Assembly (NCBI GenBank): GCA_030765405.1
Contig: JAVCCP010000061.1
Location: 1-58,143 of the forward strand
Source of the DNA: Candidatus Ancaeobacter aquaticus
GTDB lineage: Bacteria > Auribacterota > Ancaeobacteria > Ancaeobacterales > Ancaeobacteraceae
Length of the DNA: 58,143 nt
Direction: 5' to 3'
The notes beneath the pieces are model-generated. The model did not search any database. It saw nothing but the letters and a program-made list of their open reading frames with translations, and was not told the DNA's origin. A program made the position numbers and the translations under genes. Of this stretch, positions 51,312-58,143 are shown one piece after another; the first letter of the stretch is position 1, and every line of letters begins with the position of its first letter.

Positions 51312-52610
51312 CTATAGTTTAGTAATATTTTTTCTGTTCTTATATTTTTTCAAAACGTCTCGTGTATCATAGATAAGCTTTGAGTTATCTACAATGAACT
51401 TATAATCAAAAGTAGAATGATTTGTAATAATAATGACACAATCTGTTTTCTGCAGAACCTTTTTTGAAAGTTTAACGGATTTCATCGCAGTCTCATCAAT
51501 TTTTAACTGTGGGACATACGGATCGTGATACGTTATTTTAGCACCCATTTGCTTTAAAACGCCAATAACATCAATCGCCGGTGATTCCCTCACATCGGTA
51601 ACATCCTTTTTATATGCGACACCAAGTATTAATATGTGTGAGCCATTAAGGCATTTTTTATGTGTGTTTAATATCTTTGCTGTTCTATTCACCACATAGC
51701 GCGGCATAGCGCCATTTACCCGTGCGGCAAGATGGATAAACCTCGTCTCAAAACCATGCAGCCTTGCTTTCCAGGAAAGATACAGCGGATCTATTGGCAG
51801 ACAATGACCGCCTAATCCCGGTCCGGGATAAAAAGGTATATACCCAAACGGTTTTGTCGCAGCGGCATCGATGACTTCCCATACATTAATATCCATTCTG
51901 TTACACATCAGCGCTATTTCATTGACCAGTCCAATATTAACGCTTCTAAATGTGTTTTCGAGCAGTTTTACCATTTCAGCGACACGTGCGGACGATACAG
52001 GCACAACGATTTCCATAATCTGTGAATAGAGCATTGACGCTAATTCTGTACTCTTCTTTGATACACCGCCGATTACTTTTGGAATCGTTCGTGTCGTATA
52101 CTCTTTATTGCCCGGATCAATTCTTTCAGGAGAAAACGCGATAAAATAATCTTTATCGAGTACTCGATTATTTCTTTCCATTATCGGCATTATGACTTCG
52201 TCGCTTGTCCCCGGATAAGTCGTACTTTCAAGTATTACCAATTTTGGCTGTTTTGTATATTTCGCAATATTTTCAGCTGCGGCAACAATATGCGATATAT
52301 CCGGATCTTGAGTTTTTCTCAGCGGTGTCGGCACACAAATAATAACAACATCACTTTTTAAAAGAACTGAAAAATCTGTCGTAGGACAAAACCGCCCGAT
52401 TTGTATCATTTCTTTTACGTCATGATCTGTAATATCTTTAATATATGTTTTACCTTTATTAAGTTTATCGACTTTACTTTTACTTAAATCAATACCGTGA
52501 ACAATAAAATCGTTCTTTGCGCATTCTATTGCAAGCGGAAGCCCGACATATCCAAGCCCAATAACCGCAATATGTGCTTTCTTATTTATTATTTTTTCTT
52601 TTAAACTCAT
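51312..52610 (-). CDS. UDP-N-acetylhexosamine 6-dehydrogenase (WbpA/TviB-like)
   Basis: The 432-residue nucleotide-sugar dehydrogenase starts with a long tail before HIAVIGLGYVGLPLAIECAK. It has the catalytic region GPGLGGHCLPIDPLYLSWKA with the active Cys, and VAYKKDVTDVRESPAIDVI. GGHCLPIDP (not GGSCFPKD) indicates the UDP-GlcNAc/UDP-ManNAc branch. It makes a UDP-HexNAc uronate for surface glycan, likely used by the neighbouring epimerase. Confidence 0.9.
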   Translation of the reverse strand: MSLKEKIINKKAHIAVIGLGYVGLPLAIECAKNDFIVHGIDLSKSKVDKLNKGKTYIKDITDHDVKEMIQIGRFCPTTDFSVLLKSDVVIICVPTPLRKTQDPDISHIVAAAENIAKYTKQPKLVILESTTYPGTSDEVIMPIMERNNRVLDKDYFIAFSPERIDPGNKEYTTRTIPKVIGGVSKKSTELASMLYSQIMEIVVPVSSARVAEMVKLLENTFRSVNIGLVNEIALMCNRMDINVWEVIDAAATKPFGYIPFYPGPGLGGHCLPIDPLYLSWKARLHGFETRFIHLAARVNGAMPRYVVNRTAKILNTHKKCLNGSHILILGVAYKKDVTDVRESPAIDVIGVLKQMGAKITYHDPYVPQLKIDETAMKSVKLSKKVLQKTDCVIIITNHSTFDYKFIVDNSKLIYDTRDVLKKYKNRKNITKL

Positions 52611-52649
52611 GTTCCCGCCTTTTTAGCTCACAGAGCACAATTCGTTTGG

Positions 52650-53939
52650 TTATCTACCAATACTCTTATAGACGAAGCCTTTTGCTTCCATTTCAGATTT
52701 CTGAAATATGTTTCTACCGTCAATAACAATAGGACTAGCCATCTGTTTACATATTTTGTCTAGATCTAATTCCTTAAACTCATCCCATTCAGTAAGAATT
52801 AATAATGCATCAGCGTTTTTCGCGACTTCGTAGGGATTTTTACAGTAGGTGATATTTTTAATTATTTGTTTCGCATTTTGTGTCGCTTGAGGATCATAGG
52901 CTTTAATCTTTGCCCCTTCAGCTTTTAAGGTTTCAATAATATCTATGGAGGGAGCGCTTCTCATATCATCGGTATTAGGCTTAAATGCTAGACCTAAGAC
53001 TCCGACTGTTTTATCTTTCAGCACCCACAAGGTATCCTCTACCTTTTTGATAAAAGATTTACGTTGATCCATATTTACATCTTCTACGGTTTTTAATATT
53101 TTGAAGTCGTATCCCAATTTATCTGATATCCCGATAAATGCGGCAACATCTTTAGGAAAACACGATCCTCCGTACCCGATACCCGCGTTGAGGAAGCTTT
53201 TGCCAATTCTTTTATCAAGACCCATACCGTGAGTTACTTCTTCAACATCAGCACCTGCGAGCTCGCATATATGTGCAAGTGAATTCGAGAATGATATTTT
53301 GAGTGCAAGAAAAGAATTTGACGCGTGTTTAATGATCTCAGCGCTATTGATATCTGTTTCAACAAATTTAGATTTTATAGGTGCATATATCTCTCTTAAG
53401 ATCTTTGCAGACCTTTTATTCGAAACACCGATAACTATGCGATCAGGGTAAAGCGTATCATCAATAGCAGATCCTTCCCGTAAAAATTCCGGATTAGAAG
53501 CGACATCAAAATCGACCTTATGCTTATTGTACCGTTTTATTGTTTCGGCTACTTTTTCTCCGGTATGAACCGGAACCGTACTTTTATCGACAATAAGCCG
53601 ATACCCGTCCATTGCGAGCGCAATCTCTTTTGACACGGTCGCAACAAAACTCAAATCAGCGGTACCATCCTGTCTCGGCGGCGTATTAACAGCCACAAAT
53701 ATTGACTGAGCAAACTTCACAGCCTGAGGAATACTCGTTGAAAAGTGTAATTTTTTATTTTTAATGCTCTTTGTAATTAATGGTTCAAGTCCCGGCTCAT
53801 ATATCGGTGATTTACCAGCTTTAAGCATAGCGATTTTCTCTTTATTGTTATCTACAAGCATTACATCATGTCCCAACTCAGCAAAACACACTCCAGTAAC
53901 CAAACCAACATATCCCGCTCCGATAATACTAATTTCCAT
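52650..53939 (-). CDS. ugd: UDP-glucose 6-dehydrogenase
   Basis: Starting at ATG 53939 behind AAGGAG, the product has 429 residues: MEISIIGAGYVGLVTGVCFAELGHDVMLVD, NPEFLREGSAIDD, IGYGGSCFPKDVAAF (catalytic Cys) and GLAFKPNTDDMRSAPSIDII. GGSCFPKD marks the UDP-glucose branch. A frame from 53969 adds ten residues with no family look. It makes UDP-glucuronate. Confidence 0.94.
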   Translation of the reverse strand: MEISIIGAGYVGLVTGVCFAELGHDVMLVDNNKEKIAMLKAGKSPIYEPGLEPLITKSIKNKKLHFSTSIPQAVKFAQSIFVAVNTPPRQDGTADLSFVATVSKEIALAMDGYRLIVDKSTVPVHTGEKVAETIKRYNKHKVDFDVASNPEFLREGSAIDDTLYPDRIVIGVSNKRSAKILREIYAPIKSKFVETDINSAEIIKHASNSFLALKISFSNSLAHICELAGADVEEVTHGMGLDKRIGKSFLNAGIGYGGSCFPKDVAAFIGISDKLGYDFKILKTVEDVNMDQRKSFIKKVEDTLWVLKDKTVGVLGLAFKPNTDDMRSAPSIDIIETLKAEGAKIKAYDPQATQNAKQIIKNITYCKNPYEVAKNADALLILTEWDEFKELDLDKICKQMASPIVIDGRNIFQKSEMEAKGFVYKSIGR

Positions 53940-53989
53940 TCTTAGCTCCTTTAATATTGATGTATTCACACATCTTGTATTTTTTTCTT

Positions 53990-54018
53990 AAAGCTTACAA
54001 CTTATAGCTTATAGCTTA
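53990..54018. repeat. cttatagctt-unit repeat
   Basis: The motif aagcttacaacttatagctt followed by atagctta is a further member of the family at 22205-22290 and 30487-30505. It lies between lptD and ugd. Confidence 0.4.
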
Positions 54019-54019
54019 A

Positions 54020-56161
54020 TTAATTCCCGATTTTAATTGGCACTTCCGGATATGCTTTCAATCTAAACACAATAAATGCCGTCAAATCATCCCTCATAGG
54101 CCTTTGTCTAAAAGTGAAAGCAACTTGCCAGCAATGTAAATCACGAAATATTGTATATTCCTGTTGTTCCAGTTTTCCCAGACCAAAATCATAGCGATAA
54201 AATAGTTTCAGAACCCAATTCGAATTAATTCTGTATATGAGCTCCGTCGCAACCATATTGTTTAGATCATCAGGATTAATATCTTCATCGTTTTCAAATA
54301 TTTCAGGATTGTCATATGTTGTTACATACCGATGCCGAAACGATATATTCCAGTTATCTCCATACAACACCTGAACATCGGTGTCTACGGTATCAAAGGT
54401 ATGCGTGTACGGATTATGTGAAATACGCGAATCGAGCGCGATCCATTCAAGTGGTCGCAACTTAAGATAGTAATAGATATCAGAAAAATGACGGTTATTG
54501 TATTCATCGACGCCGTCGCGGTGTACTGCCGGAGCATCCATGCTTGGGTGGTAATAAGAATAAATTTCAAAGTCTACAAGAGGAATTGTTTTTCCTTCAC
54601 GTCTTGTCTGCAGAATATTACGAAATCCAAACCGAAACTGATTGAGCTTATCAAGCGAATCAATCGTGTCAAACTGCAATATCTCCTGAATCTCTTTCCC
54701 CGTTCTATGGCTATAATTGTACCCCACACGCGTTTCGATGACATGTCTCAACTGATTGATCTCCCAAAACTCACTTTTAAAATCTGGATATGTTTTATGG
54801 ATCTTAGTGAGTGCCGATACACCAGTATTAAAAAATGCTCTCGTAAAATTACTACTGTCAACGCCATTCGTATAAAATGTCGGCCTAACACCAACATACG
54901 GTTCAAGGTTCAAAAAATGTAAAAACTTGAACGGATATGATATTGTATGTGTTGAATCAAAACGAGCAGAATCATAACTATTGGCATTAATGGGAACATA
55001 CTTCAAGTATGAAAAATTATTTTCTGTTGAATAATAAAATCCCGAATTCCATAGCCGTTGTTTTGTAAGAATAAAACGCAGTTCAGGTAACCGCTCAAGT
55101 TCGGTAAATATATCATCCATACGTTTACGAGCAAACAAGGTCAGTGAATAGTTCTGTCCGGATTTCGTAATATCTACATAATTTTCAGGTTGTATTTCTC
55201 GTTCAAACTCATCTCTAAAGAAATCATTTATTATATCAGGATCACTTTGCAGTCGTAACTGCCCTACTGCTCGTGTATCAGGAGTAATTTGAAAGGCATG
55301 ATTCAATCCTACGCGATACCGTGGACGAGTGTCTTCGTAGCGCACATCCGTCGGATTGTAATCTTGATCATAAATGACGTAGGATTTCAGATCTCCCGAA
55401 TTTTCAAGACCAACAGGTATGCGGTAGTTTGTATCAACACCAAAACCATATCCCCTTTTCGTATAGTAATCATTATGAATCGTACCGGTAAGATATGGAT
55501 CTATCCAAAAGTTTATTCCCGTCAAAACAAATCCACCAAACCGTTTATTATAACCGGGAACAACACTAAAGCGCTCTCTTTCGTCCCGTAACGATCTGTT
55601 GTAAAACGGCAGCCACAAGATAGGGATATTCCCTATCTTAACAACCACATCTCGCGCGATAATCCTGTCGCCGGGATATATGAATATTTTTTTAGCACAA
55701 ATCTTGAAGTGGGGTATTTCGTAATCACATGTCGTTATATACCCGTTAGATATCTGAACCTCATCGCTACCTGTTTTCTTTATCGTCTCACCTTTACCAT
55801 ACCACGGGTCGGTAAACCCATGAGCATGTATGAAATCTCCCGTCATGGTACGATAATTGAAGTGAACTTTCTCTCCTGTAAATGCGTTCCCCTGATAATA
55901 AAACACCACATTGCCATCAGCATATATATCTTGAGTCTCTATATGCACGATAACTCTTTCGGCTTTTAAAGACATCCCTTTATATGCGATAGAAACATTA
56001 CCCTCACCTTTAACAACTTTTCTTTCCTGCACATAGGTGATCTTATCAGCGGTATAATCTATAGGCACTTTTGGCTCGGCACAGGCCAGATCAAACTGAC
56101 ATGTCCCACAAACAGCAAACAAAACACTAAGAAAATATATAACTTTATGTAACAGTTTCAC
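54020..56161 (-). CDS. lptD: LPS-assembly protein LptD/OstA
   Basis: The 713-residue product has a signal peptide (1-28), then an OstA/LptA-like beta-jellyroll (IDYTADKITYVQERKVVKGEGNVSIAY, DGNVVFYYQGNAFTG), and a long beta-barrel (LPFYNRSLRDERERFSVVPGYNKRFGGFVLTG onward). It inserts lipopolysaccharide into the outer leaflet of the outer membrane and is thus direct evidence of a diderm LPS-bearing envelope. The signal peptide contains a Cys residue, but no clear lipobox. The nearby sugar genes probably feed the same surface glycans. Confidence 0.9.
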   Translation of the reverse strand: MKLLHKVIYFLSVLFAVCGTCQFDLACAEPKVPIDYTADKITYVQERKVVKGEGNVSIAYKGMSLKAERVIVHIETQDIYADGNVVFYYQGNAFTGEKVHFNYRTMTGDFIHAHGFTDPWYGKGETIKKTGSDEVQISNGYITTCDYEIPHFKICAKKIFIYPGDRIIARDVVVKIGNIPILWLPFYNRSLRDERERFSVVPGYNKRFGGFVLTGINFWIDPYLTGTIHNDYYTKRGYGFGVDTNYRIPVGLENSGDLKSYVIYDQDYNPTDVRYEDTRPRYRVGLNHAFQITPDTRAVGQLRLQSDPDIINDFFRDEFEREIQPENYVDITKSGQNYSLTLFARKRMDDIFTELERLPELRFILTKQRLWNSGFYYSTENNFSYLKYVPINANSYDSARFDSTHTISYPFKFLHFLNLEPYVGVRPTFYTNGVDSSNFTRAFFNTGVSALTKIHKTYPDFKSEFWEINQLRHVIETRVGYNYSHRTGKEIQEILQFDTIDSLDKLNQFRFGFRNILQTRREGKTIPLVDFEIYSYYHPSMDAPAVHRDGVDEYNNRHFSDIYYYLKLRPLEWIALDSRISHNPYTHTFDTVDTDVQVLYGDNWNISFRHRYVTTYDNPEIFENDEDINPDDLNNMVATELIYRINSNWVLKLFYRYDFGLGKLEQQEYTIFRDLHCWQVAFTFRQRPMRDDLTAFIVFRLKAYPEVPIKIGN

Positions 56162-56179
56162 GGTAACCCTTATATTCAG

Positions 56180-56830
56180 TTACGTTTTTTTTATGTGTTC
56201 GTTCCAATCCGAAAGAAATTTTTCAATACCTCGGTCTGTAAGCGGATGACGAAACATCATATCCAATACCTTATATGGTATTGTTGCAATATCAGCTCCG
56301 GCAAGAGCGGCTTCAACAGCATGTATGGGACTACGTACACTTGCCACTATAATTTCGGTATTAAAATCATAATTATTGTATATTTGGCGGATCTCAGTTA
56401 TTAAATCCATACCCACGGATGAAATATCATCGATTCTTCCAACAAAAGGGCTCACATAACTTGCACCGGCCTTAGCAACAAGAAGTGCTTGAGAACTCGA
56501 AAAGCATAGTGTTACATTCACATGGATACCTTCATCCTCTAATATATGTGTTGCTTTAAGCCCATCAGGGGTTGTCGGGATTTTTATAACTACATTCTTA
56601 TGTATTTTCGATAACACACGCGCTTCTTTAACCATTTCATCTGCCTTAAGACTAATAACTTCAGCACTAATAGGGCCATCAACAATAGAAACAATTTCCT
56701 TTATAACTGACTCAAACTCTTTTCCCTCTTTAGCTATAAGTGACGGATTTGTTGTCACACCATCGACAATCCCTATATCATTCATTTTCCTTATTTCATC
56801 TACATTTGCTGTATCAAGAAATATTTTCAT
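56180..56830 (-). CDS. tal: transaldolase / fructose-6-phosphate aldolase family (TalC)
   Basis: The 216-residue short transaldolase has [44 protein letters not shown], the Schiff-base lysine in [14 protein letters not shown] and [12 protein letters not shown]. The short type (TalC/MipB) comprises both transaldolases and F6P aldolases and sequence alone does not decide. A transaldolase would serve the non-oxidative pentose-phosphate pathway. Confidence 0.92.
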   Translation of the reverse strand: MKIFLDTANVDEIRKMNDIGIVDGVTTNPSLIAKEGKEFESVIKEIVSIVDGPISAEVISLKADEMVKEARVLSKIHKNVVIKIPTTPDGLKATHILEDEGIHVNVTLCFSSSQALLVAKAGASYVSPFVGRIDDISSVGMDLITEIRQIYNNYDFNTEIIVASVRSPIHAVEAALAGADIATIPYKVLDMMFRHPLTDRGIEKFLSDWNEHIKKT

Positions 56831-56859
56831 GGTACGGATCTCCTCACTTTTTCATTTTA

Positions 56860-57828
56860 TTAAAGTACATTCTCTTCGACCATAGGTAGTGTCGCAGCAC
56901 CTATAATACCGGCATTATACCCAAGCTTTGCCTGTACAATACGCGCTTTATCCACAGATATTTTAAAAGCCCTCTTTCTAATCGTTTTGCGCATTTCACT
57001 AAACATAACATCTCCGGCTTTCGCGATACCGCCCCCAATAACAATCATATCGGGATTGAGAAAATTGATAATGCCCGCAAAAACTATCCCGAGACATTCC
57101 CCGACCCTTTTCCATACATCTATTGCAAATTTATCACCTTTTAGTGCCGCGGCACTGATAATTTCCGGCGTTATCTTTTTTAAGTCCCCACGAGCTAATT
57201 TCATAATGCTTGTTTCAGCACCACTTTCAATACCGCCAATAGCGTGGGCTATTATCCTTTGGTTGCCTACAAATACCTCCAGGCATCCATGGTTCCCGCA
57301 GTTGCACTTCGGTCCTTTTTCATTAAGCGTAATGTGCCCTATTTCACCTGCCGCTAAAGAACTGCCCCGGTAGAGCTTTCCATCAATAATAATGCCCCCG
57401 CCAACACCTGTTCCCAGCGTAATGCAAACAACGTTTTTCCCGCCTTTTGCAGCACCATAATAAAGCTCACCGACAGCCATCATGTTAACATCATTATCAA
57501 CATACGCCTTCAACTTGGTGCGCTTTTCTAGTTCTTTTTTGAGATAAACATTCTTCCATCCAGAAATGTTTGTGAGATTATAGATTATCCCGTTAATACT
57601 GTCAACAATTCCTGGTACCCCTACCCCAATTCCGCATATATCGTCACTGTCTATTTTTGCACTACGTATTAATTTCTCAGTTTCAAGGACAATTTTGTCT
57701 ATGAGCGGTTTTGGTCCTTTGTACCCTTTTGTAGGGAATTTTTTATCCCCTATTACTTTTCCGTTCTTATTTACTAACCCGATTTTTAAATTTGTTCCCC
57801 CGAGATCGATTCCTATAGCATATTTCAT
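56860..57828 (-). CDS. glk: ROK-family glucokinase
   Basis: The 322-residue ROK kinase has AIGIDLGGTNLKIGLVNKNG (phosphate loop), YVDNDVNMMAVGELYYGAAKG (catalytic Asp), TLGTGVGGGIIIDGKLYRG, GEIGHITLN and the zinc motif CNCGNHGCLE. These mark it as glucose/N-acyl-hexosamine kinase; glucokinase is the likeliest. It lies upstream of the transaldolase on the same strand, 29 bases apart. Confidence 0.9.
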   Translation of the reverse strand: MKYAIGIDLGGTNLKIGLVNKNGKVIGDKKFPTKGYKGPKPLIDKIVLETEKLIRSAKIDSDDICGIGVGVPGIVDSINGIIYNLTNISGWKNVYLKKELEKRTKLKAYVDNDVNMMAVGELYYGAAKGGKNVVCITLGTGVGGGIIIDGKLYRGSSLAAGEIGHITLNEKGPKCNCGNHGCLEVFVGNQRIIAHAIGGIESGAETSIMKLARGDLKKITPEIISAAALKGDKFAIDVWKRVGECLGIVFAGIINFLNPDMIVIGGGIAKAGDVMFSEMRKTIRKRAFKISVDKARIVQAKLGYNAGIIGAATLPMVEENVL

Positions 57829-57841
57829 TTATAACCTCTTT

Positions 57842-57990
57842 TCTAAATTCCAATAATCAAATACCAATTTCCAAATAATACTCAAATCACAATAATACGA
57901 ACAACATACCCTCAATCCTAAAAAAACCCCAATGAACAAAAATAGTATACGCTTATCGATTCACGATACACGATTCACGAACCACGAATC
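57842..57990. repeat. short tandem-like AT-rich repeats
   Basis: Two clusters of near-repeats fill the gap: aattccaataatcaaatacc / aatttccaaataatac near 57846-57882, and cacgatacacgattcacgaa / ccacgaatc near 57962-57990. They show degenerate internal repetition, contain no open frame, and lie between the glucokinase and the partial gene at the window end. Confidence 0.45.
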
Positions 57991-57997
57991 ATGGCTT

Positions 57998-58143
57998 TCA
58001 TCCTACTTCATTAAGCGTTCTTACACGCAACGGCACCCCGAGCTCATCTGATGCAATGTGCCTACATTTTTCGACATCTATTCCAGGCTGATCAACCACC
58101 GTTATCACTACGCTGGGTATCACTTCTTTGCATGCAAGAACAA
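57998..58143 (-). CDS. 3' end of an unrecognised gene (truncated by window edge)
   Basis: A minus-strand frame is open from the window edge to TGA at 57998 and would encode the last 47 or so residues: VLACKEVIPSVVITVVDQPG, IDVEKCRHIASDELGVPL and RVRTLNEVG. The hydrophobic beta-like start followed by a Asp/Glu-rich end looks like real protein. I do not recognise the family from this tail. Confidence 0.5.
   Translation of the reverse strand, partial: VLACKEVIPSVVITVVDQPGIDVEKCRHIASDELGVPLRVRTLNEVG

Noticed and set aside
1-58143. CRISPR arrays, rRNA genes, prophage structural genes
   Set aside because: No regularly spaced repeats with unique spacers, no rRNA signatures and no phage head, tail or integrase genes were seen.

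Overview
The window reads like a chromosome segment of an uncultivated Gram-negative bacterium of the PVC/Omnitrophota kind. Supporting clues are an LptD/OstA outer-membrane assembly gene, heptose and UDP-uronate sugar genes, a small exosortase-associated (TIGR04073-type) protein, a PPi-type phosphofructokinase, AT-rich DNA, and intergenic spaces full of short palindromic repeats. The taxonomic placement is inference; no rRNA or marker set is present.

Layout. Positions 1-8215 hold mixed genes: the TIGR04073-type lipo/secreted protein behind a textbook sigma-70 promoter, dcd, a GH35 glycosidase, nifU-nifS with an IVS-like four-helix-bundle element lodged at the nifS 3' end, a predicted outer-membrane beta-barrel protein and queH on the minus strand, and a 57-residue small ORF. 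Positions 8303-37333 are one long plus-strand run: epimerase and Fe-alcohol dehydrogenase; a glycan block (two GT4 glycosyltransferases, a WecA/MraY-like transferase, an O-antigen-ligase/TPR protein); aroQ-pepP-accB-accC-amaP; PPi-phosphofructokinase; gmhA and the heptose-1-P adenylyltransferase; thiD2-thiE-thiC; a PfkB kinase; tRNA-Gly(CCC); a HIT protein, a Glu/Pro-rich membrane protein and an M20 peptidase; then an FMN riboswitch followed by ribBA-ribH-nusB-PHP-ribD-ribE; a two-TM GAF sensor; pyruvate kinase.

Positions 37334-41040 are an accessory patch at the point where gene direction flips: a complete group II intron (minus strand), a RelB/RelE-type toxin-antitoxin pair, and a nucleotidyltransferase plus small-partner pair. 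Positions 41134-57828 run on the minus strand: leuC-leuD-leuB-asd, priA, a family-4 uracil-DNA glycosylase, a five-gene nucleotide-sugar cluster (two epimerases, a DegT aminotransferase, UDP-HexNAc and UDP-glucose dehydrogenases), lptD, a transaldolase and a ROK glucokinase. The last 146 bases hold the 3' end of an unrecognised gene.

The most unusual signal is a palindromic repeat of about 166 bp, present twice (10441-10607 and 45140-45308) plus a solo arm (19451-19467). Its terminal inverted repeats differ between copies, yet each copy's two arms match exactly. Each full copy also carries a Shine-Dalgarno, a TTG start and an open frame oriented with the downstream gene. Copy A supplies the stop codon of the gene before it and runs in frame into a glycosyltransferase. 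Copy B lies directly after a strong promoter and forms the leader of the leucine genes.
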